In this document: positions 1-7,613 of the stretch, piece by piece | Layout: each line of letters starts with the position of its first letter | Numbering within the stretch: position 1 is the stretch's first letter | Source: JBCCGR01 sp039029195 | GTDB lineage: Bacteria > Pseudomonadota > Alphaproteobacteria > Rhizobiales > Rhizobiaceae | NCBI GenBank assembly: GCA_039029195.1 | Contig: JBCCGR010000020.1 | Location: 1-64,000, forward strand | Length of the DNA: 64,000 nucleotides | Direction: 5' to 3' | Position numbers and translations under genes: made by a program | The notes under the pieces: model-generated | Databases searched by the model: none | What the model was told of the DNA's origin: nothing | What the model saw: only the letters and a program-made list of their open reading frames with translations

Positions 1-375
1 ATCGAAGGCAAGTTGCGGCACAAACGGAACGCCGAGATGGAACTTGCCGATGAGCGCCGTGGTATAGCCAGCCTCTTTGACGATCGTTGGTAGATTGTTG
101 AATTCTCCAATTGCTGACCAGTTCTGCGGCCATTGATCCACAAGCCGGTCGTCAAGCCAATTGTGTATGCCGTGCTGGCTTGGCATCAGGCCGGTCAACA
201 CAGATGCCCGGCAGGGCGAACACATGGCATTGACACAGAAAGCCTGATCAAACCGCACGCCGCGATCAGCCAGACCGTCGAGATGGGGCGTGTGCACCTC
301 ATCATTGCCATAGCAGCCGAGCAGATCGGCAGGCTGATTGTCTGACATAAAAAAGAGGATGTTTGGCCGGGTCAT
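1..375 (-). CDS. Sulfatase family protein, N-terminal part (truncated by window edge)
   Basis: This is a type I sulfatase/phosphatase-superfamily hydrolase; only the first 125 residues are in the window and the gene runs off the left edge. The protein opens MTRPNILFFMSDNQ, the usual sulfatase start, where Asp12 and Asn13 sit in the metal-binding beta strand. The signature C-S-P-C-R at residues 52-56 is followed by ASVLTG. Cys52 is the residue that becomes formylglycine in this family, matured by FGE or an anaerobic enzyme not seen here. There is no signal peptide, so a cytoplasmic enzyme is likely. It is read in the same direction as the TPP enzyme upstream, 47 bp away, and may share its transcript. 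Substrate (sulfate ester, choline sulfate or phosphonate) cannot be told from this fragment. Confidence 0.9.
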   Translation of the reverse strand, partial: MTRPNILFFMSDNQPADLLGCYGNDEVHTPHLDGLADRGVRFDQAFCVNAMCSPCRASVLTGLMPSQHGIHNWLDDRLVDQWPQNWSAIGEFNNLPTIVKEAGYTTALIGKFHLGVPFVPQLAFD

Positions 376-384
376 TGCGTCAAG

Positions 385-411
385 CCTTCATCCTGAGCCT
401 GTCGAAGGATG
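385..411. repeat. Short intergenic palindromic repeat
   Basis: The 27 bases between the TPP enzyme and the sulfatase contain CCTTC ... GAAGG arms around TCCTGAGCCTGTC. This pattern (TCATCCTGAGCCTGTCGAAGG) is widely seen as a dispersed intergenic repeat in alphaproteobacterial genomes. Only one copy is in this window, so its repetitive nature is from general knowledge. Confidence 0.45.
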
Positions 412-422
412 GGAGGCATCCC

Positions 423-2147
423 TCACGGCTTCTCTCCATCAATCTGGATATCGAGAAGAACCTGACGCCGTTCGTTTGCGGCGATGTCGACTGCCCTGTC
501 CAGCGTGGCGGCAAGCTCATCTCCACGCTCCACCCGCTCCGCATGCGCGCGACTTGCCTGTGCCACCAGACAAAAATCCGGTGATGGTTGCAGCGAGGTT
601 AGCGGCATGTTGTTTGCCTTGGCCGCATAGCCGTTCGGGTAGAGACCGGTCACGGAGTGGCGCACCGCACCCCACTCACCATTGTTTAGGACACAGGTGA
701 TGACCGGCAGTTCCAGCGCCTCACAGACCTGATGACAGGCCGTCGGATTGGCGAAGACGTAGGACCCGTCGCCCACCGTTGCGAAAACCAGCGTGTCGGG
801 CTCGGCAAGCTGAATGCCCATTGCAGCCGGAAGCCCATAACCCAATCCACCGGAATGGGGCTCCTGCCGGAACCCGTTAAAGTGATCAATCGACATCGGT
901 CCAAGCGGCGCGCCGAGCTCGGAGGTGATACTTGCCTTTCGGGCCGCGCGTTCAATGGCGTCTGAGATACACTGCGCAACCCAGTTCTTGCTCAAGGGTC
1001 CCTTGTTCCCAGTGGCAGCTTTCGCGGACTGCGCTTTCCGAAATTCAGCAGAGGCCTCAGCAACCGCCTGTCGACGCCGCGCGATCAAATCCTCATCTGC
1101 GCTGCGATTGGCAAGCGCTTTCGTAAGCAGCAAAATTGATTCTGTCGTGTCGCCTGCAAGCGCCAGATCAGACCGGAAATTGCGGACCGGCGTGCGGGAG
1201 AACAGCGGGTTTGGACCGATATTGACGATTTTCGCATCGCGCTGCGGCACATGATGGTCCGGCATCCAGGGCGCGAGTGCATCAATGCAGATGATGAGAT
1301 CGGCATCTGAGACCCACGGCTCGGGATTTCCACCGATATGCATCGGATGGTGCGTGGGAATGGCGGCACTTTGCGCCCAATAGCTGTTCACCGGAATGGC
1401 CCATTGCTCCACCAAAGCCGTCAACGCTTCAAAGCCTCGCTGTGTGCCGGTGCCACGCTGGCTGAAGATGACAGGCTTTTCTGAGGCTGCAATCAATTCG
1501 GCCAATTGTTCGATGTCCGCCTGAAGCGGCGATGCGTTCGAAGGAACCATGGTCGGTGGTTGCGACAGAGTTGAGCGGTTAATCGCGTCACACAACACTT
1601 CACGTGGCAGGCTAAGATAGGTCGGGCCTTTGGGTGAAGAGTTCGAGATCGCGACTGCACGATCAAGCAGTTCCACAATCTGATCGCCGAACTTGAGCTC
1701 GTAGTCCCATTTGACGCTCTCGCGCACCAGCGCAGTCTGGTCGCGCATTTCCTGACCCCAACCGATGGGCACGGTTCGGGAGCCGAACTTTCCATATTCG
1801 GTTGCCGGAGTGCGACCGGACATCAAAATCATCGGCACATTGTCATGCGCGGCGTTGATCGCGCCAATGGCCCCATTGGCGAGCCCGACATTGGTGTGAA
1901 GCATCACGGCCTGCGGTTTGCCGGTCGCCTGCCAGTAGCCGTGCGCCATGCCCATCGCCACATGTTCGTGAGGGATCACAATCGCTTGCGGAAGCGCCTC
2001 GTCCTTCGCAGCTGCTTCCGCCAATCCTTCGATGATCGGCGGAAAATCCGTTCCGGAATTGCAAAACACATAGTCGATGCCAAGCGTCTTCAGCCGGGCA
2101 AAAATAGCCCCGCCTGCCGTGATGGTTTGGTCACTCTCCTCCACCAA
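423..2147 (-). CDS. Thiamine pyrophosphate-dependent enzyme (acetolactate synthase/benzoylformate decarboxylase family)
   Basis: A 574-residue TPP enzyme of the POX/ALS/BFD superfamily. The order is an N-terminal pyrimidine-binding domain with the conserved catalytic Glu61 (in IPHEHVAMGMAHGY), a central domain around residues 205-340, and a C-terminal PP-binding domain with GDG at 459-461 and NN at 488-489, the classic TPP/Mg motif. The reaction may be a decarboxylation or carboligation of a 2-oxoacid; the sequence does not show which. It resembles the unassigned 'thiamine pyrophosphate-requiring protein' group more than biosynthetic IlvB, and no small regulatory subunit is adjacent. The start is TTG (2147) or GTG (2144), behind AGGGGG. 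It precedes the sulfatase in the same orientation. Confidence 0.88.
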   Translation of the reverse strand: MVEESDQTITAGGAIFARLKTLGIDYVFCNSGTDFPPIIEGLAEAAAKDEALPQAIVIPHEHVAMGMAHGYWQATGKPQAVMLHTNVGLANGAIGAINAAHDNVPMILMSGRTPATEYGKFGSRTVPIGWGQEMRDQTALVRESVKWDYELKFGDQIVELLDRAVAISNSSPKGPTYLSLPREVLCDAINRSTLSQPPTMVPSNASPLQADIEQLAELIAASEKPVIFSQRGTGTQRGFEALTALVEQWAIPVNSYWAQSAAIPTHHPMHIGGNPEPWVSDADLIICIDALAPWMPDHHVPQRDAKIVNIGPNPLFSRTPVRNFRSDLALAGDTTESILLLTKALANRSADEDLIARRRQAVAEASAEFRKAQSAKAATGNKGPLSKNWVAQCISDAIERAARKASITSELGAPLGPMSIDHFNGFRQEPHSGGLGYGLPAAMGIQLAEPDTLVFATVGDGSYVFANPTACHQVCEALELPVITCVLNNGEWGAVRHSVTGLYPNGYAAKANNMPLTSLQPSPDFCLVAQASRAHAERVERGDELAATLDRAVDIAANERRQVLLDIQIDGEKP

Positions 2148-2318
2148 TCATCCCCCTAACGCTGACCAACGCATTGCATCAGTTTTGTGCATGACGTCGG
2201 CCCGCGCAAGATCGCAATTGCATTTGAATTCAGAACATGGATTACCAGAGAGAGTTTATTGGTACAGCGCCACACGCGCTTGCTATCGAAAGCCAGTTTC
2301 GCAACTTGAGGCAATTCA

Positions 2319-2927
2319 ATGGACCTCTACATTTCCCCCTTTGCCTGTTCCATGGCGGCCCACATGGTGTGCCAGGAGGGCGGGATTGCCGTAAATCTGA
2401 AACAGGTTCAGTTGCGCAAAAAGCTTGTCGAGGACGGCACTGATTTTACCGAAATTTCCGACCCTGCGCAGGTTCCCGTGCTCGTCCTTGATGACGGCAC
2501 CATACTCACCGAGAGCGTAGCAGTCCTCACCTATCTGGCTGATCAGGCACCCGAACGCTTGCTGGCACCCCCACCCGGTGACCAACTGCGCTACGTATTT
2601 CTGCAGCGGCTGAGCTTCATCGCCACCGAACTTCACAAGCGCCTGTTCTATCCAATTTTCTGGCTGGATGATTATCACCGGGATGCAGCGCGGGAGGCTG
2701 CGCCCTCCCGACTTGCATTGATTGCCCGCCATCTGGATCACGCTGACTATCTGGTTGGCGACCGTTACAGCGCAGCCGACGCCTTCTTGTGCTGGTGGAC
2801 TTTGATGGCCCGACCGGCCGAAATTGATCTCAGCGGTTTCCCGCAATTGTTGGCCCATCGAAAGCGCTGTGCCGCGCGTTCTGCAACGGCTGAAGCAATT
2901 GAATATGAAACCAAGCTTCTAAACTGA
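2319..2927 (+). CDS. Glutathione S-transferase family protein
   Basis: A 202-residue cytosolic GST. The N-terminal thioredoxin-like domain covers about residues 1-78, with the glutathione-binding QVPVLVLDDG...LTESVAVLTYLAD segment (cis-Pro and the Glu-Ser pair). The C-terminal helical domain follows from about residue 85. Ser8-Pro-Phe-Ala-Cys-Ser at the first helix could supply the catalytic Ser or Cys, as in beta-class or stringent-starvation-like bacterial GSTs. A GAGG ribosome-binding site precedes the ATG. It is a single gene, convergent with the photolyase and 2 bp from its stop. Its likely role is conjugation or thiol reduction in detoxification; the substrate is unknown. Confidence 0.9.
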   Translation: MDLYISPFACSMAAHMVCQEGGIAVNLKQVQLRKKLVEDGTDFTEISDPAQVPVLVLDDGTILTESVAVLTYLADQAPERLLAPPPGDQLRYVFLQRLSFIATELHKRLFYPIFWLDDYHRDAAREAAPSRLALIARHLDHADYLVGDRYSAADAFLCWWTLMARPAEIDLSGFPQLLAHRKRCAARSATAEAIEYETKLLN

Positions 2928-2929
2928 AA

Positions 2930-4465
2930 TCACCCACCGAGGGTCTTCAGAAACGCGTCGGCACTTTGGAGAATCCCCTCGCGCTGATCATCCTCCATAC
3001 GATCAAGCGACCGATAGGCCAGCGCCAATCGTCGGTTTCCTGCAAGTTTGCCTCGATTGCGGTGAAGGAAATGCCAGTATAGCGCATTGAACGGACAGGC
3101 CGCCTCGCCAGTGCGTTGCCGAACATCATAGCTGCAGGAGCGGCAGTAATCCGACATCTTGTTGATGTAATTCCCGCCCGATGCGTACGGCTTTGAGCCA
3201 AGCAACCCGCCATCCGCAAACTGGCTCATGCCCAGCGTGTTCGGGAGCTCCACCCACTCAAACGCATCCACATAGACACTGAGATACCATTGGTGCACTG
3301 CTTCCGGGTCAAGTCCGGCAAGCATCGCGAAATTGCCGGTGATCATCAGTCTTTGAATGTGGTGGGCGTAAGCTTCGTCAATGGTTTGTCCGATGGCCTT
3401 CGAAAGGCAGTTCAACTTTGTATCGGCCGTCCAGTAAAAGTCCGGCAACGGTCGCTTGACTTCAAAAAAATTTATGTCGCGATAGTCGGGCATCTTCAGC
3501 CAATAGATGCCCCGCACATATTCCCGCCAGCCGATGATCTGGCGAATGAAGCCCTCGACCGCGTTGAGTGGCGCTGAGCCGGTGTAGTAGGCGGCCTCTG
3601 CGCGTTTGCAGACGGACAAGGGATCAAGCAGGCCGACATTGATATAGGCCGACAGAACCGAATGATAGAGAAACGGTTCACTCGACAGCATCGCATCTTG
3701 AAAGTCCCCAAACCGGGGCAGGGATTTTTCAATGAAGATGTCGAGAGCCCACTCTGCCTGTTCAGCGGTCGTCGCGAACCAGAAATCATCAAGCGTGCCC
3801 ATATGCTGGCCGAACTGATCTGAAACGAGTGCAATCACGTCCTTCGTGATGGCGTCAGGTGCAAACCGAACGGGGCGCGCCATGAACAGATCGGCACTGG
3901 CCGGTCTGCGGTTGTCCGCATCGAAATTCCAACGCTCGCCCTCCGGCTCATTGCCATTCATCAGCAACCCGGTGCTGCGTCGCATGTAGCGGTAAAAGAA
4001 CTCCATGCGCAGTTGCTTGCGGCCATTGGCCCATTTTCGAAACGGTTCGAGCGAACAGACGAACCTGTCATCGGGAAGAACTTCAACCGGCAGTTCCAGT
4101 TCGTCCGACCAGCCCTCGACCGCTTGCAAGACCCGCCATTCGCCGGGTTCCGTGATCAATATCCGGTCAGGTCGATTTCGTTCGACCGCCCGTTCCAATT
4201 CGGCCGAAAACGAGCCCTGATTGTTGGGATCTTCCAGCCGAACATAGTCGACCGTCCAACCCTGCTCGCTCAAGCTTTGCGCAAAATGGCGCATGGCAGA
4301 AAGGATGAAAGCGATCTTCTTCTTGTGGTGCGCCACATAGGTGGCCTCTTCCATCACCTCCATCATCAGGATGATGTCATGCTCCTTCGAAGCACCAGCG
4401 AGCGACGATATTGTTGGGGAGAGCTGATCACCCAAAACGACAATGAGGGAGCGGCAAGTGGACAT
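2930..4465 (-). CDS. Iron-sulfur bacterial cryptochrome/(6-4) photolyase (PhrB-like)
   Basis: A 511-residue member of the FeS-BCP branch of the photolyase family, which repairs UV (6-4) photoproducts with FAD, a 6,7-dimethyl-8-ribityllumazine antenna and a [4Fe-4S] cluster. The N-terminal antenna domain begins SLIVVLGDQLSP; the C-terminal FAD domain contains GWREYVRGIYW, HHIQRLMITGNFAML and DAFEWVELPNTLGMSQFADGG. Four cysteines, Cys353, Cys441, Cys444 and Cys457 (in DYCRSCS and AACPFN), match in number and spacing the cluster ligands of Agrobacterium PhrB. The gene is the third of a leftward run after the desaturase and DUF4166 genes, but it is separated from them by about 90 bp and may have its own promoter. 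Confidence 0.93.
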   Translation of the reverse strand: MSTCRSLIVVLGDQLSPTISSLAGASKEHDIILMMEVMEEATYVAHHKKKIAFILSAMRHFAQSLSEQGWTVDYVRLEDPNNQGSFSAELERAVERNRPDRILITEPGEWRVLQAVEGWSDELELPVEVLPDDRFVCSLEPFRKWANGRKQLRMEFFYRYMRRSTGLLMNGNEPEGERWNFDADNRRPASADLFMARPVRFAPDAITKDVIALVSDQFGQHMGTLDDFWFATTAEQAEWALDIFIEKSLPRFGDFQDAMLSSEPFLYHSVLSAYINVGLLDPLSVCKRAEAAYYTGSAPLNAVEGFIRQIIGWREYVRGIYWLKMPDYRDINFFEVKRPLPDFYWTADTKLNCLSKAIGQTIDEAYAHHIQRLMITGNFAMLAGLDPEAVHQWYLSVYVDAFEWVELPNTLGMSQFADGGLLGSKPYASGGNYINKMSDYCRSCSYDVRQRTGEAACPFNALYWHFLHRNRGKLAGNRRLALAYRSLDRMEDDQREGILQSADAFLKTLGG

Positions 4466-4552
4466 GGCTTAGAATCGAGTTGACGCGGTCATCATTCCCT
4501 ACGAGCCATCGGCCCATTTGTGTCACTTCGACTCCGAGATTCCAGTTATGCC

Positions 4553-5164
4553 TTATGCAGGTCCCAACTCTCCCCGATAGGAAACGATCAGACCCAGCAA
4601 CGGCGCCGTGATTTCCACGTTGAAGTGGAACCGACCGTTGAGATCTGTCTCATAAGTCGAACCACCCGGCATCAGAAACTTTGGCAGCGGAATGCCCAGG
4701 ACGCGCCAGTGTCGAGGCACAATCATAAGCCGGTCATCCTCAACAGCCAGCGCCAGAGCGATATCAATCCATCCAAACCGTTCAACGATAACGAAGGCCT
4801 CCCGCCTTTGGACTACCCGCTGCACAGATCGGAACTGTTTTGTGCCAAACGTCCGCGTCCAGACTTCGCTATCTCCTTCTGGCGAGAAACGGACTTCGAC
4901 GTCTGTTTTTTCTGTTCCTTCGGGAAAACCGAAAATCCGGGCCACCAGCCGGTTCAGAACTCCCTTGCCGCGTTCGACCTTCGCCGTACCGCGCCAAACC
5001 CGTTCTTCCGTGCTGTCGTGAAGCGCGCGGACCTTGGGTGGCAAGCGGTCAAACACGGCTCCCATAACCTGCCGATAAATCGGCAAACCCGTCAATTCGG
5101 CTTGTCGAACTCCGGAATGAAGATCGCGAAATGCGTCAGATCTGGCAAGAATATGGGATTTCAT
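4553..5164 (-). CDS. DUF4166 domain-containing protein
   Basis: A 203-residue protein matching the DUF4166 pattern: LPIYRQVMGAVFDRLPPKVRALHD near the N-terminus, then a beta-rich region with WRGTAKVERGKG, TWTRTFGTKQF-like and GRFHFNVEITAPLLGLIVSYRGEL. DUF4166 often occurs as the C-terminal half of saccharopine-dehydrogenase-like or epimerase fusion proteins; here it stands alone. No signal peptide or membrane helix is evident. GTG at 5167 directly precedes the ATG used here. It lies 80 bp behind the desaturase in the same direction and could be co-transcribed with it. The function is unknown; a role with lipids is only an inference from the neighbour. Confidence 0.75.
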   Translation of the reverse strand: MKSHILARSDAFRDLHSGVRQAELTGLPIYRQVMGAVFDRLPPKVRALHDSTEERVWRGTAKVERGKGVLNRLVARIFGFPEGTEKTDVEVRFSPEGDSEVWTRTFGTKQFRSVQRVVQRREAFVIVERFGWIDIALALAVEDDRLMIVPRHWRVLGIPLPKFLMPGGSTYETDLNGRFHFNVEITAPLLGLIVSYRGELGPA

Positions 5165-5244
5165 CACAAAGCCTGTCCAGCGGGTTGCTTAGTCTCCACC
5201 AAAGAAAGAGGTGGTGAAGCATTCGCCAGACCGAAAGTGACGTA

Positions 5245-6270
5245 TCAGCGCACCCGCAATTCTTTAAAGGAAACAAGGCGATGAGCGGCTTCATCCCAAA
5301 GCACAAGTCGTACACATCCTGCACTTTCAAGCAATGTGAGGCGGCTCACATCGCGCAGAACAGGATGATCCCGTAGAACCCGTTGAAGGTTGTAGTAGGG
5401 AATACCGCTGCAAAGGTGGTGCACATGGTGCACACCGATATTGGCGCTGAACCAGCGCAGGATACGCGGCAGATCATAGTGAGAACTGCCATGCAGAGCC
5501 GCCTCGTGCCGGTTCCATTGCGGACTGCGTGCCCAAACCGTTTCTTCAAACTGGTGCTGAACATAAAACAGCCACACGCCAATCGATGCAGCAATTAGGG
5601 TGATCGGCAGCTGCACCCACAGGAACGGACCGAGGCCAGCCAGCCAGATGGCGCCGCCGACCAGCGCAATCAGAGCGATGTTTGTGATGAGTGGGCCGCG
5701 CCAGTTCGACCATTCCAGACGCAGCGAACTTGCCGGCAGCCTGTGCCTCAACAGAAACTGATAGGCTGGCCCCACAACGAACAGGGTCAGCGGATGCCGA
5801 TAAAGCCGGTACAGCAACCGACCCAAAAACGGTCGAGACTGATACTCGTCGACTGTCAGCGTCGAAATATCCCCTATACCGCGGTGATCGAGATGTCCGG
5901 AACCGGCGTGGTGGATCGCATGGGCGTGCCGCCATGAATCATAGGGTGTGAGTGTGACGACACCCAAAGCCCGCCCAACCCAGTCGTTGACGGCTTTGTT
6001 CCTGAAAAACGATCCGTGGCCGCAATCATGCTGAATGAGAAACAAGCGAACCAGCAAGCCCGCCGCCGGAAACCAGATCAGCACCAGCAGCGGCCACCAA
6101 CCTTGTTGCACCGAAACCCAACCGAGCAACCAAAGCACGAGAAACGGAAACACGGTGACTGCGATTTCAAGAAGGCTGCGCCGAAGTCGCGGAATGCGAT
6201 AGCCGGCAAGCACCTTGCTCCATTCCAGCGCGCTTAAGGCTTCAGCGCCGGATGACGTTGATTGAAGCAT
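5245..6270 (-). CDS. Membrane fatty acid desaturase
   Basis: An integral-membrane di-iron fatty acid desaturase that introduces a cis double bond into acyl lipids. Three histidine boxes are visible: HDCGHGSFF, HAHAIHHAGSGHLDH and HHVHHLCSG, plus hydrophobic stretches around them. It is closest to the delta-12/omega-6 (DesA-like) group. The ATG at 6270, preceded by GGGGAC six bases upstream, is preferred (341 residues); the open frame continues to a GTG at 6351, adding 27 polar residues. The photolyase and DUF4166 genes follow in the same direction. Confidence 0.92.
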   Translation of the reverse strand: MLQSTSSGAEALSALEWSKVLAGYRIPRLRRSLLEIAVTVFPFLVLWLLGWVSVQQGWWPLLVLIWFPAAGLLVRLFLIQHDCGHGSFFRNKAVNDWVGRALGVVTLTPYDSWRHAHAIHHAGSGHLDHRGIGDISTLTVDEYQSRPFLGRLLYRLYRHPLTLFVVGPAYQFLLRHRLPASSLRLEWSNWRGPLITNIALIALVGGAIWLAGLGPFLWVQLPITLIAASIGVWLFYVQHQFEETVWARSPQWNRHEAALHGSSHYDLPRILRWFSANIGVHHVHHLCSGIPYYNLQRVLRDHPVLRDVSRLTLLESAGCVRLVLWDEAAHRLVSFKELRVR

Positions 6271-6585
6271 CGAGTCCCCAAACTGTTGATTGATTTCTTG
6301 TCTTTTGGACAGTTCGGCCAAAATCGAGCGCGGCGCATCCGCCCGCCGCACGGACCGCGGGCCTCATCAATTTGGCCCTGCCATCGATTTCTGGAATAAC
6401 GTACTGATCACTCTGCCCCTCAGTCAGGCGCCATTGAGAATCAGTGACCAGCCCTGCTGTTTTCGCTTCGTAACGGTCGGTGGTGTCACGTGCAATGAGA
6501 ACGATGTCGCATCGATCATATTCTGTTGATGGCGAGGGCCATGAAAACCGGCGGAACTATCAAGCAGGACAGACTGCATGAACGC
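6271..6585. other. Intergenic region between desaturase and rpmF
   Basis: About 460 bp separate the preferred desaturase start (6270) from rpmF (6733). I see no convincing gene in it. The open frames here have no ribosome-binding site and no recognisable protein. It must contain the divergent promoters of the desaturase and rpmF; the only candidate I can point to is the rpmF promoter at 6586-6613. Confidence 0.5.
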
Positions 6586-6619
6586 TTGCGCTCGTTCGCA
6601 AAAGCGGTATATAGACCGC
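6586..6619 (+). promoter_or_regulatory. Putative rpmF promoter with palindrome over the -10 box
   Basis: TTGCGC (6586-6591) and TATATA (6608-6613) are 16 bp apart, a plausible sigma-70 -35/-10 pair about 120 bp upstream of rpmF. The -10 box sits inside the inverted repeat GCGGT-N6-ACCGC (6604-6619), which could be an operator or an early transcript hairpin. Confidence 0.4.
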
Positions 6620-6732
6620 CAACTGACCGGGCGTGCGCGGGCGGCATGGATTTATTTTTGCTGCCGTTAGACATAAACCGCACATTTGCCGGTCCCCGAC
6701 CGAATTTATTGACGAGATGATGGAGCCTCGAC

Positions 6733-6918
6733 ATGGCTGTCCCAAAGAGCAAGATTACGCGCATGAAACGCGGCTTCCGCCGTTCGACCGATGCGCTGAA
6801 GCAGCCCACCTATGTGGAAGACAAGAACTCCGGTGAATTGCGCCGTCCGCACCACATCGACCTGAAAACAGGCATGTATCGTGGCAAGCAGATTCTGGAA
6901 CCAAAAGAATCTGTCTGA
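6733..6918 (+). CDS. rpmF: 50S ribosomal protein L32
   Basis: The 61-residue sequence MAVPKSKITRMKRGFRR...ALKQPTYVEDKNSGELRRPHHIDLKTGMYRGKQIL is a clear bacterial L32 of the alphaproteobacterial type. These forms lack the zinc-binding cysteine pairs of some other L32 proteins, and no cysteine is present here. It is a component of the large ribosomal subunit. GGAG lies eight bases before the ATG. It is monocistronic: a promoter candidate lies upstream and an intrinsic terminator directly downstream. Confidence 0.98.
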   Translation: MAVPKSKITRMKRGFRRSTDALKQPTYVEDKNSGELRRPHHIDLKTGMYRGKQILEPKESV

Positions 6919-6953
6919 TTCAGACGGATTTTCAGAGGATTTGCCTCCAGACC

Positions 6954-6980
6954 AAAGCCGGCGCCATCGTCGGCTTTTTT
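6954..6980 (+). terminator. Intrinsic terminator of rpmF
   Basis: AAAGCCG / CGGCTTT arms with a 10-base loop and a run of six T, 35 bp after the rpmF stop. Confidence 0.85.
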
Positions 6981-7092
6981 CATTTTGGCGCTCATTCGCA
7001 TTTTAAACGGGCACCTCTTTTCTCTCATCTCTAATTCTGCCATTTTTGCCACGTTCTTCGGCACCGGAAAATTTCATCTGAAAGACTGAAAA

Positions 7093-7509
7093 ATGCTTCT
7101 CAACGTCCCCCTGATGCTCGTCGCCCTCATTCTCTACAATCTGGTGATTTTTGGCGTGCTTGGCACTTACAGCGTTGGGATCTGGGAAACGGAAATCACC
7201 AACCTCACGATGATTTCGGGGGCCGAATGGGTGATGAGTCTCGGTGATCTCATGATCGTTCTGGGGTTGATTTTACTGTTCTTTGAAATCCTCAAAGCCA
7301 CACGCGTGGGGCCCGGCTCATTCATCGATCATATGCTGTCCACGCTGGTCTTCATTGTGTTCCTCATCGAGTTTCTGCTCGTGCGTTCCGCGGCAACACC
7401 GGTGTTCTTCATTCTCATGATGATGACCCTGGTCGATGTGCTGGCAGGTTTCGCGGTTTCCGTGCGTGCCGCAACCCGCGATGTTTCGCTCGGCGCAGAC
7501 GGGTTTTGA
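7093..7509 (+). CDS. Small four-helix membrane protein, unknown function
   Basis: A 138-residue hydrophobic protein that I do not recognise. Four membrane segments can be seen at about residues 4-25, 48-68, 82-99 and 102-122. It has few charged residues, no cysteine and a short polar C-terminus (RAATRDVSLGADGF). It resembles the many uncharacterised inner-membrane proteins of Hyphomicrobiales. The ribosome-binding site is weak. It stands alone between the rpmF terminator and the gamma-glutamyltransferase gene. Confidence 0.75.
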   Translation: MLLNVPLMLVALILYNLVIFGVLGTYSVGIWETEITNLTMISGAEWVMSLGDLMIVLGLILLFFEILKATRVGPGSFIDHMLSTLVFIVFLIEFLLVRSAATPVFFILMMMTLVDVLAGFAVSVRAATRDVSLGADGF

Positions 7510-7613
7510 CCGCACCCCTCCTCACGGCCAGTTAATTTGATTGCCGGGGTCGCTGCCGCTATTGAGGGCCGTGACCCGCTTTAAACGTCTTCTAAGCCTG
7601 AAAGTTCTTCCCC

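Noticed and set aside
4520..5284. 254-residue forward frame opposite the DUF4166 gene
   Set aside because: The reverse strand matches DUF4166; the forward product is unlike any family and rich in Arg/Pro.
7523..7573. CACGGCC / GGCCGTG inverted repeat before the first GGT gene
   Set aside because: Short arms with a 37-base loop and no T-run; expected by chance in GC-rich DNA.
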